DNA of 64,000 nt, taken from Cyanoderma ruficeps (Eukaryota > Chordata > Aves > Passeriformes > Timaliidae). The position numbers and the translations under genes were made by a program. Location: positions 4,172,417 to 4,236,416 of the forward strand of contig VZDJ01000041.1 of NCBI GenBank assembly GCA_008694505.1. Direction: 5' to 3'. Each line of letters opens with the position of its first letter. Positions within the stretch are counted from its first letter, which is position 1. Below are positions 51,619-64,000 of this stretch, piece after piece. The notes beneath the pieces are model-generated. The model was not told the DNA's origin. It ran no database searches and worked only from the letters and a program-made list of their open reading frames with translations.

Positions 51619-54015
51619 TCGTGTTACAAGCTGTGAGTGTTCACTGGGGGCCTTGTGCCCATGCCCTGGATAGTGAGTGCATCATTAAGAGCTGTGGTGG
51701 ATAAAAAATAAGGAGAAACAGTCTGTGCAAATCGAAACATCTGTTTCCCTTTCCCAGAAGTCCAAGGTCTGTTAGCTGTCTTAGCATGTGAACTGGCAGA
51801 GGGCCATAACCCACTGTTCACCAGCCTGTTTCCCAGATATTTTATCCTGAGAAACAGTTCTTGTCCATCTGACTGTCACATTAGTGACAGAAGTGTGTTC
51901 CAGATCCGACTGCTCCTATCACACTGCTATAGGGTATAATTCTCCTGTGGGAGGATTAGCTGCAGGGTTAGTACTTGTAGCTGAACAGAAGGAAATAGGA
52001 AGGCTATGAATTGCTGCTGTAGGCAGATGTGTTTTGTGATGGTCACCTTCCAAAAGTAAGAATGTAGATGCAAAGTAAGTTTTTTGTGAGCTTCACTCTT
52101 TACAGGGGTGTAACTGCATAGGAGGTCTTAACACACAGCCTGAGTAACTCAACATGCTGTTGGTCCACCTGGGCAAGTGTACCTTCTCCTAAGAAAAATA
52201 CACAAAATTAGCTGATGTTTCAGCTGGTAAGTGTTAAGAATTTGTTCATAGGGTTGAGATTAGAAGGTTGTGTGTAGGTCCCCATTGTCATGTGCAGATA
52301 AGGCACTCTCAGCTCCGTTCAATTGTTTAAATGCTTGAACAGCAGACTGGATGTAGTACTCACCCGGGCTTTTCGTCATGGGCAGTACGGTATTTTCTTC
52401 TGCTGTTGGTTTTGGAAGCAGGAGGCCACTTTATCCAAGATAGCCTGAGCATTCATCCCTAGGTATCTTGCCCTCCAGGAGGCTTCCTTGTATTCCAAGC
52501 AGGCATTACTACCTGGGGCCTACCCTAAGCAAAGTTTCTTCCTTACCCCTTCCTTCTGTGCTTGGCAGCTACAGAACTGTCTCTGCCGTATTTACTGGGT
52601 TTTCTCTAATTTGCTTCTCTCTGACTCTTGAGAAAGCGGTAGCTTTTTTTCTGGTTGTCACTTCTATGAATCTAAGCACATGATCACCCACCAGAAGATT
52701 TCAGTACTAGACAGAAAAAAAAAATCGAAGCTGAATACAATCAAGACTTTTTTTTGAATTTCAGTGGTCACTGTACTATCTCCGTTCAGTCACACTTGTC
52801 TCATTTTTCTCAACCTTTTTCAAGGTTGCACTAGAATATGTGTTACCATTTTTATAAACCCCCACTTTCATGTTTCCATGACCCTTGGTGATTTCAAAAG
52901 CCCCCTTCTAAAAACCCAAGTGTGCGTTCTAAATTACTAGTATATATTTGCTGAAGCTGATGGACCTCCTTTTGATCTATTTGATTGGCAGACTCATTTG
53001 TTCTACAGAACACTGACACAGTAATAAGGAAAAGAATTTCAGCTTAGATAACAGATGACTTTAACTCGCCTTTTACCAGACTTTTTAAAGGGTAACTGCC
53101 TTCCTTACCAGCAATTTACACTTCTTTTGCCTTTCTGTTGGGAGTCTCTGTCATTTTGGTGCTAAAGTTCTTGCATTCCACTTGCAAAAGCTCCTTTAGA
53201 AAAGGTGCTGCACTAGGCAATGTTCTTTCTATAAGGAGGGAATATATGCTTTTGAGGGGCTGTGTCTTGATGACTTGGATTTCCTTTAAGTTCCATTTAC
53301 GAGTAGTCTAGTATCACATTGGATGTGTTCAGTCATCTATAAAACACATCTCTTGTAATCACAGAAATGCATCAGATGAGAAGTCAGTAATGGGGTGCAG
53401 TTTCATACCCTGTACCCCAAGCCACACTTTCGTCCAGGAATGTCAGATTTCCCATATTCATATTCAAGAAATTGGTTTATTTTTAATTAGCTCTTTTTTC
53501 CTGGGACTTATCTTTTGGTACTTAAAGCATTCTTAATGATGTAAATGCCAGCGTTAGTAATTAATATTATATAGAACTGATTTAAAGGTCCAAGTTTGAG
53601 TTTTTGCAGTGGTGTGTTCTGTTTCTCTTTTTGCTTCCTTTTGGCCTCTTTTTTCTTACAAGCTGGTAACCTGTGCTCCCTTTTTTCTTTCTCTTGCTGC
53701 TGTGTTACAGAATCTGATGAAAACATACAGAAATCCATGTTTAAAAATCAGGAAGGTGTAGTAGTGAGGCAGAGCTTGCTTTATTAGCTTCTCTTCCTGC
53801 CCAGCACCTACTGCTGAGTCAAACAGCCATAGACCCTGAATTTCAGCAGGGTTTATATTGAGGCTGATGCTACAGAGTGGTATCTTGATAGCTGATAATT
53901 TAGCAGGCAAAGAAAATCAGACATGGTATTTTTATGATTGTTACTATTTTTCATATTCTTCCTTATTTTCTTTAAGTTCACTTCCTGACAAGCTTTCCGA
54001 TGCAATAAAATAATA

Positions 54016-54140
54016 ACAAAAATCAAACCAAACCAAACAAAACAAAACNAGAAAAAAAACAAACCAAACAAAACAAAACAAAACAAAAAAACAACAACCA
54101 AAAAAAACCAAAACAAAAGCAAGAAACCCACCAAAAAAAC
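54016..54140. repeat. A/C low-complexity tract (CAAAA/CCAAA-type) with one N
   Basis: About 125 bp made almost only of A and C, in irregular AAAAC, CCAAA and AAC units. It contains an undetermined base at 54049. The two overlapping minus-strand frames across it (Phe/Leu/Cys/Val-rich) are artefacts of the low complexity. Confidence 0.95.
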
Positions 54141-55836
54141 TCCTGAAGAATTTTCAAGTGTTTCTGGCATAATCTGTCATGAATTCCCTGTGTATTTATA
54201 TACTTGCTGAAAGTTAATTTCTCACATTTGATTTTCATTTCTCCTTTTTCATATTTTTCAAAACTGGTTCATGACACATGTATTTGTTTTGGTTTGGTTT
54301 CATTGGTTGTGAATAGAAGCTCCTGGAATGCAGTTTGTGAACACTCTGTGCTGAACAGTTTAAACCTTTCTCTTTAAAACTAATGGGAGAGATTAAGTAA
54401 ATAAAATAACAGCCTGTGTTTTTTTGAAAAATGTGTGAAAAAGTAGGGTTTTTTCAGCTAGTTGGTAGCCTAAGCAGCATATCCATGAAATGAAAATTCT
54501 CACTAAAAGCGTTTTGAAAAAAAGTGTTCAGAATTCGTATTTTTGCCTGCTTAAAGAACCTATTGGCCTGTAATTCTAATTTTGTGCCTTTAAAAATACT
54601 AATTGTTGCAAATACTATTGAAAAGATGCTTAGCACATTAAGTTTTTCATGGTGCTAAAGTAAATAAAGATATCTTCTTGCAGTGCTGGTTTCTATACTT
54701 TTATTTTTTATATTATTTATATTTATTTTACATTTTAATCTGAGAGGCATAGCTACTGTAGATATTGGCAATAACATTCTTCAGCTACTGGCAGTAAAGT
54801 CCTTGCTTTATTGATTGATGATAGTGGATGTGCTGGGAAAATGTAACACCTAGTCCCAAACCAGAGATTTAACCCTAGAATTTGTAATAATAATATGTCA
54901 CTGATTACACTTGGCTCCTTGTCTTTGCCTGGCATGTCAAAATCCAGTCTGACAAACTGTGTTTATGTTCGGCAAGAAGAAGAGAACATGCATTGTCTGT
55001 GGTCAGTGGTATTTCTTCTGAGTCTGAATTGGCCTGTGGGCTTAATCTCATGATAAAATCCCTGAAAGTTCTTTCTGTACTCGAGTAGCATATTTGAAAA
55101 AAAACCTTTTGATTTAATTGATGAATGAATTACACTGTATTTGGGTCAATTCTGTCCCAAATGTAAAAAAAACCCTTGATTCAGTACTCAGAATTGACAC
55201 TTTCTTAAATTGTGTTGCATTTCAACAGACTGGCTGAAAATCAGCACAGATTTGTGATGTGAGATCTAGCAGTGATCCTTTGTAGATGTATCTTAAGATT
55301 GTATTTTCATTATTGCTGCTAACAGAAGAGGTTCTTTGATGATGCTTTCCTCAAATTTAGCGGAATAGTAACTGAATAATTGCGATTTAACGATTTCAGT
55401 AAAATAGTAACAATAACAACATCCAAGTATAAGGGAAAAGTGAAATATCCAGATATAAACCACGCTGCTAAGGCAGAAAAGAAATGCACTTTATGCATCA
55501 TAATGAAATTATAGTTAAACCTGTCAGTTGTGCGGGGGAATGATGATGGCTTTATATATCTATAAGGAAGACTGGTATAGATAATTCATCACAGCTGTTA
55601 AAATAGTCTTTTTGGTTACAGTAATTGAAGCCTATTTATAAAGGTATTAAAATAGTGCTGCAAGGATGCTGTAGATTTCTTTTGGTGCATGTGTATGCTG
55701 GTGTTTTTCTTCGAGACTTTGAAGGTCTACAGAGCTGTGACCAAATAACAGTTTCTTATAAATATGTTCTCTGGTTTGGGGTTTGGTTTTTTTTATTATA
55801 TTTACTTTTGCCTCTACTAGTCTTGTATGTCATAAG

Positions 55837-55880
55837 TCTGTAGAGGATCCAGTTGGCTTCAGTTCTGTAGAGGATCCAGT
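55837..55880. repeat. Short direct repeat, 17-bp perfect copies at 27-bp spacing
   Basis: 'tctgtagaggatccagt' is present at 55837-55853 and 55864-55880. It probably arose by local duplication and carries two BamHI-type GGATCC sites. Confidence 0.9.
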
Positions 55881-56575
55881 GCTGTCATTTGACAGAAATG
55901 CACTGAAATTTGTTAAGGTATCCAGAAAAAAACTCTTCATGATATCTGATACTAAAATGGTACAGATAATACATGCTTAAAAGTTGTATATTAGAATGTT
56001 TAAGTTCTTACCGGCACAAGCTAATATCTTAATTTGTTTGCTTTGTGTATCATGTGGTAGTACATAATACGCATTCTTAGTTAAAACATGCTAGGAAAGA
56101 ATAGTATAAAAATTTGGTTGGTTTTGGAGATTCTTTTACAGTAAGCATGTAATGAAGTTGAATTGTGTTGCATAAAGGGTTATGTGATGCAGTCATAAGC
56201 ATTCTCCAGTGAACAAAAGCACAGTGACTTACTAGTGATCAGCCTGTGGTTGCAGCTGAGATGTCTCACTGGTGCTAACTAAAGCTGGTGAGAATTCTGA
56301 CCAATGCTTACATAAGAGCATTTTCATTTGATCCACAGTGGATTGTTTGGGTCGTCAGACTGATGTCTGTAGACTTAGAATAACAATACTTTTTTCTTTG
56401 TGAGGCTGTAACAAAATTTCATGGATGGAATTTAGCAGAATCAACTCTTAAAAAATAAACTGAAGTTTAAGGGAGAAGTGACCAGCAAGTTGTCTGTTGC
56501 CATATAAGAAGTACATACCTTAAGTAATGGTTGCTCTGGAAATGTAACTCGCCAATAAACAGAACAGTCAAATAA

Positions 56576-56669
56576 GGATGACACAGACTATACTGCCAAG
56601 CTACATCATTATACACCAGTAAGGATTGGTGTACAATGATGTAGCTTGGCAGCATAGTTTGTGTCATCC
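56576..56669. repeat. Near-perfect 94-bp hairpin (43-bp arms, 8-nt loop)
   Basis: Left arm 56576-56618 (ggatgacacagactatactg ... atacacca) and right arm 56627-56669 are reverse complements at 40 of 43 positions, with loop gtaaggat. All three differences are transitions. On the + strand RNA they give two A-C mismatches and one G-U pair. On the - strand they give two G-U pairs and one A-C mismatch. The arms are longer than a usual animal microRNA stem and there is no clear target-site duplication. This fits a fold-back inverted duplication by polymerase template switching. A long double-stranded RNA stem in the CDK17 intron would follow. A microRNA-like or ADAR-substrate role is possible but unproven. 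Confidence 0.9.
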
Positions 56670-57982
56670 ACTGACAGAGACAGCTTCCTACTCCCCTTGG
56701 CTCCTAACCTTGCATCAGTGGATAATTAGTTCCTTTGTTTGGAAGGGGTAGTTAACAGGCTTGCTTACATCCAGCCCTTCCAGCTCTAAAAGCAATGGGA
56801 ACATCTGGCCACAGGCAATGAAATACCAGCTTTGGAGATACTCGGCTGTTAGGTTTGCTAAATGAAATATCCAGTAAGAGTGAACTGAGACTGATGTTTA
56901 TCAGGGTTTTCCGTTCAAGTGTTTTCTGACAAGAGGCACAAATATCCCTTCTCTTGCTGCAGTTGCGTAGCACTTAGTTAGAAATGGCCTATCACTTCAA
57001 AGATTAGCAGCACTTGTAATCCAGTAGGTGCAAGAGAGACTTACTGTTGGAGCAAGGAAGGAGCACTACAAATTGGCACTTTTTTACAGGTTAAAAATAA
57101 AAGTAATCTGGTTTTCGTTTTTGCTTTTTGTAGTGTGATTAAAATTGGACTTGGAAGACCAACAAATCCTTCCCTGGGGCAATTTTCTGGTTATGTATTT
57201 TCTGTGTTTAATGATTTTTTTTTTCTGTTTCGTCATAAATGTTAGTGTTCATTGTCTAAATGTGCTATGTAAGTCAAAGGAACAATGACTTGAGTTGACA
57301 GAAGTCAAACTAAAAAATGTGAATGTTTCAAGTTGCTTCTTTTTAGAGCATTTTTAATATGTAGAGTTCAAACATTGTCTATCCTGAGTTAGAATCATCT
57401 TTATCAACTTCAGTGAAATTAACTGAAGTGTATAGAACATCTTGGCCAAAAAAAAATGGTGAGTTAAGAAAATCCATTAGTTTTTTTTGTTATAATACCA
57501 GATTTAAAGTGGAAAATGTTAACAGTGTTCTTTTCACAAATAAAAATAGGTTTATTGTGTAAAACAATGTAGGTTTTTGACAGGGTTGAAGAGGAGCGAA
57601 AATTACCTCTTGGTCAGGAATGAGACTTCCTGAGAAATGTCACAGTTTGGCACTACGTAGTATTAAATGAGTCAAGTCAGGCAATTATAAAAGGAAATAG
57701 CTGGTAAGTTTGTATTATGGAAATAGGAGATGAGCAAAGGATAGGTAGCTAAGGAAAAAGTTGACAGAGGTGAAAACCAGAATATGGTAACAAAATTCTA
57801 GTATTAAAGTCTTGTGAATGATTTCCTGTGAGTGGCAAGAAGCTGGTGTTTGCAATAGTATTTTAGGCCATCCAGAAGAGGACCAGAGGTAATGAAATTT
57901 TAAAAGTTAGGATTTGGGGGGGGTTACATATACGTGTGAAAAACAGACCAAGTTTGTATTTTGTTTGTTTGTTTTTCATTTT

Positions 57983-58010
57983 GGGGGGGGGGNGGGAGGG
58001 AAAGGAAGGG
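57983..58010 (+). other. G-rich tract with one N, candidate G-quadruplex
   Basis: Ten G, an N (57993), then GGG-A-GGG-AAA-GG-AA-GGG on the + strand, preceded by a TTTG-type repeat. The N most likely marks uncertain homopolymer length. The minus-strand frame that crosses it (57924-58346) is unsupported. Confidence 0.7.
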
Positions 58011-58592
58011 ATGGTTGTTTATGTAAAATGTCAAATTCCTCAGCTCATAGAACCTGCAGAATTTAAGCTGGAATTCCTGCCTCCAAGTGTATGTAGTCGG
58101 TGGTAGAGGGAACTTCCACATCAAGTTACAGCAGCACAGTTGGATGTTAGCCAGATGAAAGAAAAGTCTGGACAAAGTGTAACTCTTCTTGGAGCATTTG
58201 CTGTACCTGGCATTAAAAATAGATGATAAAGATAAGCACAAGTTTGGGTAGTTTATCTCCACAGAAAACAAAGTGATATTAGTGTCACAAGTGCTTACAT
58301 CTGCCATGAAGCAGAGTAGGACAAATGTGAAATTCATTTCAGACAAATTATAAAAATAGATGTATTTCTCTGCCAGTATACCAGTAGTAAAGCAAAACTG
58401 AGAAAAAGCATTGCATATGAGGATAGAAAATGTGGTTTTAAGTTGTAGAAGGAGGAGGAAAATGCCACAAGCATTCCAGTTTCCCTAACAAATCAAATGG
58501 TGGCTGAATATGTTCTCCAGAGTATAATGTGGAACTGGATCAAAAAATAATTCATTAAATAACATGCAGTTAGCCATAGGCATTTGATCATG

Positions 58593-58634
58593 TATAGTTT
58601 CAATTATCTAAAATATAGTTTCAGTTATCTAAAA
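58593..58634. repeat. Tandem duplication, 21-bp unit, two copies
   Basis: 'tatagtttca-a/g-ttatctaaaa' at 58593-58613 and 58614-58634, 20 of 21 identical and directly adjacent. Confidence 0.9.
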
Positions 58635-59489
58635 AATTGTTTATTTTACCTGAAGTACTTTGTTGCCCCTAAAAGCTAGGGTTTTGCATTCCAGTAAACC
58701 CTTGCTTTTTAAGCATTATAAAGAAATGTACCCGATTTTCTCTCATAGTTGAAGGTCTGTGTAGACCACTTACATGCCTGATATTTAGAAAAGGATATAT
58801 AAAATAACATAGGGTGTTGCTTTAATTTACTACCTTTAAAAACTTAGAGGATTTATAAAGGGATGCAAAATAGGTGTTAAGAAAAGGACATTTGTCTCTG
58901 TAGTGTTGACAGTCTGAAAAAGCATCGGGAAAATTCAGTCCTGCCATTAATTTTACATGTTTCCTTATGACTTCTTTAAACAGCATTGTGGCAAGAGATT
59001 TTATGCCTTGCTTTATTAGTTTTTTTCTTTCCTATGGGAAATGCTAACAGGTTATTATATTCAGTTGGTCATTGAAATAAGTGTGAACAAAGTCCTCTGT
59101 CCAGAAAGTATCTCATTGCTTCACAGAATTCTACAGAGATTTAAGACAATTAGAAATTCTTAAAACTCTCTTTCTTACTGTTGTGGGCCCTACAGCCTGG
59201 TGTCACACCAAAACAGCAGCAAGCCGTGTGATTTAGAAGAGCAGGTTTTGCTGCTGGTAAAGCAGCAACAGCAGGATTGCAGTGGGATGGCTGCAGGAGC
59301 AGCAGAGGGAGCAGAGGTGGTGATAGCATCTAACAGGGAGGTCCAGGCTTCCTACACCAAGGTGGTAAAGGCTGGTCAGCAGCCGCAGGGAAACAGGTTG
59401 ATTCCCCTGGGCTTAACAGCTGACCCAACTGGCCAAAGGGCTGTTCTGTGCCATCTGGCATGGCACTCGGCAATAAAAGCTGGAGCAGG

Positions 59490-59730
59490 AGGGAGGAAGG
59501 AGGACATTTGTGGCTGTGGCATTTGTCTTCTACTTCTTGAGCCACGTGCATGCTGAAGCCCAGCTTTCCGGTAATCAGTTGGACACCTGCGTGCTGATAG
59601 GAAGCTGTGAATCAGTTCCTTTTCCCATTCTGCTAGGGCGTGCAGCTTTTGCTTTCCCTATTAAACTGCTGTTACCTACACCCACAAGTCTCCTCACCAT
59701 CGTTCAGTCTTCTCTGCATTTTGTGGGAGC
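59490..59730 (+). mobile_element. Decayed avian endogenous-retrovirus LTR fragment
   Basis: The blocks 'ccacgtgcatgctgaagccc', 'ctgataggaagctgtgaatc', 'gtgcagcttttgctttccct' and 'attaaactgctgttacctac', followed by 'acccacaagtctcctcacc', match the R/U5-side pattern of a common class of bird ERV LTR. In that class a pyrimidine-rich stretch runs into TATTAAACTG and then CCCAC-AAGT. The unusual GC-rich, CAG-containing DNA from about 59190 to 59490 may be the U3 part, but I cannot place its start, and the 3' end is eroded. No internal retroviral genes are adjacent, so it is probably a solo LTR. The 118-codon frame at 59200-59556 lies in this repeat-like DNA and is not called as a gene. Confidence 0.65.
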
Positions 59731-62700
59731 AGAGAGGGAGTGCTCCACTAGGGTCAGCCCTCAGTGGGAGAATAAGTGTCCTGTTGCCATCAGTTGACCA
59801 GGCTGCCCAAGTGTCAGCAGACTGCCTGGTCTAGAAAACTTAAGGCCCAATATTCGTAGGTGTGTTGTAGGTTCTTGCCTTTCTTTTAACATTATTTCAG
59901 TTAAATTAACTGGGTTTTTCAACTGTGTCAGACTGATGTAGTTTTAGTTTCCAGTTTTTCTATTTAGCCACTAGGAAATGTTGTGCTTATTCCTCTCATG
60001 CACATCTAATGAATCCTCTTTCATGTTACTGTATAGCATTTAATTATAATTGCTTGCTTTTCCCAAGAGGTGGTTGCTTCAATTAATGGAAAAACTGAGA
60101 GGAATTAAGGTGGTACAGACAAATATGAACAACATAATTTCCTTTTTTCAGGTATTTGAGTTTGTCGCCTAAATTACTTTCTTTAACTTTGTCTATTTTA
60201 GGGAGTTAGATAAAGGGAAATTGTAATTGAAAGAAGACTTCTTATATATAATTCTATGATCTTTCAAATATTGGCGTCATAAAAGGTTTCTGTCTGGTGT
60301 CAGAACAGTTTAGGTAACAATTTTAATGTATGGTTTTAAAAAGAAAATTGTGGCTTGGTTGACATTCTAAATAGCCAAATAAGCATGACTTTTGGAAGTA
60401 TAATAGTGGAAATCATTAGGAGGAAAAATCTGTAAAGTATTTTCTGCAGTTTCCATTAAATTATTATGGTTTTCTCACAGGAAAGAACCTTTCTTCTGTT
60501 CAAGAAAGTTAAGGAGAATAGATACTCTTTTGATTTTATTTAAAATATTGCAGAAATTTAGGCTTTCAGCACTTAGTAACATTTTTTTTTCCTGCAGGGA
60601 GAAAAAGAGTGATTACTGTTAAGTATTGTCTACTACATTACAAATGTAGGGAAAGAAATGTTACGAACATCAGGTATTCTAATTCTAAAAAAAAATGTCT
60701 CCATTTCCCTTCAGGTTGTGGTGTGTTGTTGAGGGTTTTTTTAAAGCAAGACATTGCAGGGGATGGAGATGCGGGTTGTTGTTTTATGTGAAAGTGGATT
60801 ACTGGGTTTTTTCTTTTGCGGGGTGGGGGGTGTACCCAAATTAGAACAGATTTTGGCCTTTGCAGCAGTAAGTACTTACACTCAAGCTATACTAGCTGCT
60901 GTGGAGCTAGTATATGTAATGTACTTTGTAACTTTACAGCTTAAGGTCTTGGTTTAGTACTGAGGATATCACATGAATCTCTGAAGTAAAGCCATGGGGC
61001 CTATTGCAAAAATGGCATAGGCAGACATTTTAAGGATGAAAGAATAGGAATTCTATAATAAAATTACATCTACCTTCCATTATCATATTTTCTGTGCCTA
61101 AAATATTTTTATCTTGTTTCTATGGTAGCTGGGCTTCAAAGTAATGGATTCTTTGTACGTGTGTAGAATCTTAGACTTGCTTTGTTTCCCTTGTCCTCCT
61201 CGTGAAAAGGTGCGTGTTTACTGATGACAGGAACAGTGCACACTTAATGGCATAGTTTTCAAATTGCCATTGCAGCCTGAAGGCTGCCTTTGCTCCCTTC
61301 TTCTTGTATACCCACTGACTTTGTATGCTTGGGAATGCTTCATGGAGGTGGGTTTGAAGCACCACTTCAGCTGTGCCAACCCTGAGTGCTGTGAGGGGAG
61401 AGAGCATGCATATGGAGAGCTTTGTACAATCAGGTCAGTATTTCTTGAGGCCTTGGAGTTGAGGTCCATAACTTTAATATACCTATAAACATTTTCTGTT
61501 AAAATCCCTATAAACACACTTGTTAAACAAGCACTATGGGACAGTGAGAGCACAACTCTACAGGTTTCTGTGCCACAATAGTTAGCAGGTAAGAGTAGGA
61601 AAAAGCTGTTTTGTCACAGAGTTTATAGGATAGTGGTGGTGTCTGTTGTGATCAGGAAGTCACATTGAAAAACTCAGCTCATTAATCTTTTATTTTGTTC
61701 TTTTGGTTTTTGTCAAATTGTTCTTGAGCCATCAGAAAAAGCAAAAAGCCAGTATATTGGCCCAGTGTTGATCTGGGATTACATTTGGAAGGTGAGGTAA
61801 AGACTGATGGTGATCTTTTTCCTGTCATCCCTGTCTTGTTCCAGCAGTTGTCGTTATTCTGCAGTGAGATGTCAAAGCTGCTTTCTTTAAGTCATCATGG
61901 CATGCCTTCCTTTGTCCTCAACTGTTAAGAACAGCTACCTGAATTTTCTGAAGAATGCAGTAAATTATAGGATGAAATTATTTTTTTTTTATAATCTGAA
62001 ACCCTCTTCAGTAGGAGAGAGGTATTAGCAGAGCCTGGCAATAAAAAAGGAGATACTGTGGTGGAAAATACCATTTTACTCTAGGGAATATTTGTAGGTC
62101 CTGTTACAATTTTTTGGTTGTACCACTCTCCTAAAAACCACACAGACAGTTTTACAATTGCCAGTGTTTTAAAAAAATTAAAACATGCAAGTTGAAAGTG
62201 AGTTAGTAAACTAGAATGGAGCCATACTTTTGGTTTTCTCTTAATTTAGCTTCAAAATGGTGGTCAAAGCTGCCATTCTGTGAACAGCACTTTTTTTGTT
62301 TAAAGACTATTTAAAAATTCTGTACTAGATAAAAAGTAGACACTGATTTTTCCAGTTGTGCAAAGAAGCTCATGTTAGGCAGCAAAGCATAAGCTAACAG
62401 ACTTTGTGCTCTGTACCTAAGGAGGTGTGAGAAGCAAAAGGAGAACAGGAGGATCAGCTGCCAGAAATTGAAGCTTTGCTGGCCTCTCTCCAAAAGTTTT
62501 TGCCTGTATCAGGTGGCCATAGTGAATAGCATATATAAATCATCCAGGGGGATGTATATTAGCGCTTCAGTCCTACCTGGGATTCAACTAATTCCCAAAT
62601 TACTTAGGTTTTTCAGAGTATATCTCTTTAAGTGGTATTTTTTGCTTAGCTTTAGCTCCAGCTATGTGTACAGATCATGCATATACATGGGTTTAAATAC

Positions 62701-64000
62701 ATTCTCATCACTGAAAGTTCAGCAAGTTGTTCACCAAGATCTCAAGTCTTGAAAAGTCTGATGATGCAGTTCTTTGTCAGTCTAAGCCAATTTGGCTGCC
62801 AGCTTCCCGGGCTTGCCCTGCTGTGCCTCTCTTGCCCTGCATTCAGGCTGTGAGCTTGTGTGACCTTGCCCTGAACCTCTTTGGAGCACAAAGCTGGCAG
62901 GAAGCTATGCACTTCGCCTGAGAGTTTCTTGATGATTTAGCATGCTGAAATAGTTCAAAGCTGCTGCAGACATGAGTAGAAGCACATGGTCAAGCCTGAG
63001 GGGAACTGAACAGGGATGTAGCTACCAGCATTTGGGTTAGCTCAGGACGCTGAGATGGAAGTGATAGGTAAGACAGAAAAGAGTACCTTCAAGAAGGGTT
63101 TACTGTCCTCAAGTCAGTATTGATGAAATCTCAGGTCTACCAGCAGAAATAGTTACCTCTTGTGCTGGAGAAGAGTGTGGAAAAAGTGGTGCATCCAGAG
63201 GTGTCCTTAACTTCAGTGTAGAGTCTCTGGAGGCAGATTGTACACTTTGATGTTGAGCGTGACTTTCTTTACTTGGATAAACTACCTACACTTAAAAACA
63301 ATTCCCGCTGTTTCAGAAATAACTTCCCATCTTTTGTGAGTCTGGCTATGATGTCCTGTTATCTCATGAGATGGTGACTGGCCATTTTAAGACAGTATTT
63401 AATATTTTTGTTTCTTGGCATGTTTAAGACTAAAGCCAAACTGAAAATAAAAGCAATAAGAATGTGCAGTCAGCTCCAAAAAATCTTCTTTTCCCTCTCG
63501 CATTTGGTAAAAGATAAAGTGATTTTGTTTTCTTCTTATCTTAGAAATAATGTATGTTATTGTTGGAAAAATTTACTGGGTAAAAACAGTCTGCTCTGGA
63601 GAGAACACTTTCATGTAATGGCATTTTCATTTTTGAAAGATCCTGTAGTAAAGAGTTATAAGTAAATGTAATAATATTTGTAATAGTTGGCTCTAATAAT
63701 TAAGTAATTCTGTTTCGTGAGAAAAGATGGATTAAGTTTGTAGCTTTTTGGAGTCAAGAGAAAGAGGGTGATATATTTTGAACTATGTAAATCTGTTCTA
63801 ATACTAAAGTAACTGCTGTATGAAAAGAAATGCATCTACAAGTCTCTGAATTCTCAGTTTCTGGTATTCCAGGTCTCTGTAAGTATTCGAGTAAACTCAA
63901 CACATTTGTCCACAATGTAGTTATTTGCATTTTAATATTTCATTCCTCTAGTCTGAGTGATAAGTTTACACTTACTGGTGTAATATTTTAAACCTGTTAC

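Larger units (their letters stand above)
47476..64000 (+). other. CDK17: CDK17 intron after coding exon 3 (3' end outside the window)
   Basis: Starts at donor GTAATT. Several acceptor-like sites exist (for example before 57134 and 60598), but the bases after them do not encode the expected continuation of CDK17. Contents named separately are short tandem duplications, an A/C-rich tract, a long hairpin, a G-rich tract and an LTR remnant. The slightly GC-richer stretch around 51.6-52.7 kb contains only short frames and nothing I recognise. Confidence 0.8.

Noticed and set aside
53853..54238. Two minus-strand frames of 71-105 codons with Phe/Cys/Leu repeats
   Set aside because: Generated by the A/C low-complexity tract, and they cross an N.
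57134..57170. Acceptor-like site considered as the next CDK17 exon
   Set aside because: The bases after 'ctttttgtag' do not encode the expected Asp-Leu-Asn-Lys-Arg continuation. The same is true of the site before 60598.
57924..58346. 140-codon minus-strand frame
   Set aside because: Crosses the poly-G tract and an N, and has no recognisable protein.
59200..59556. 118-codon + strand frame with a Gln/Ala-rich start
   Set aside because: Lies in the GC-rich repeat-like block leading into an LTR remnant, with no gene support.

Overview
The window is nuclear DNA from a bird. The evidence is four CR1 LINE copies with the avian-type 3' end (a '...tcttccaaccc...' block followed by an ATTCTATG-like end, or its complement 'atcatagaatggtttggattggaaggga'). 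A remnant at about 59.5-59.7 kb also looks like a bird endogenous-retrovirus LTR. The DNA is AT-rich throughout, with few and small intergenic-looking GC-rich patches and no convincing CpG island. Two isolated N's (54049 in an A/C-rich tract, 57993 in a poly-G tract) suggest a draft or polished assembly.

The only gene I can support is CDK17 (PCTAIRE-2, PCTK2), on the + strand. Three coding exons are present: 27619-27736 (with the start codon and 31 nt of 5' UTR in the same exon), 41035-41199 and 47342-47475. They join in phase (1, 1, 0) to give 139 codons of the N-terminal regulatory extension. The kinase domain, including the PCTAIRE helix, must lie beyond position 64000. No first-exon promoter was seen upstream, so 1-27587 is best read as intron 1, possibly with upstream flank.

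The most interesting new candidate is a 39-nt microexon at 32322-32360, between coding exons 1 and 2. It has an acceptor, a strong GTAAGT donor, symmetric phase 1-1, and is open only in the frame that fits CDK17. It would insert 13 residues near residue 40.

Region by region: 1-27.6 kb is intron 1, with three CR1 copies (+, -, +), several short tandem duplications, a G-quadruplex-like tract at 22.37 kb and a 19-bp inverted repeat spanning 327 bp at 3.3-3.6 kb. The 27.7-41.0 kb intron holds the microexon candidate, a minus-strand stop-poor tract (28.3-29.2 kb, and possibly 30.96-31.56 kb) that may be a decayed coding element of unknown family, and a perfect 16-bp hairpin at 29.8 kb. The 41.2-47.3 kb intron has a short CR1 tail and a homeobox-core-rich stretch. 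From 47.5 to 64 kb is intron, with a 94-bp near-perfect hairpin at 56.6 kb, G-rich and A-rich low-complexity tracts, and the LTR remnant. No tRNA, rRNA or CRISPR was seen. Apart from the CDK17 exons, the open reading frames are about as long as chance would give in AT-rich DNA of this length.
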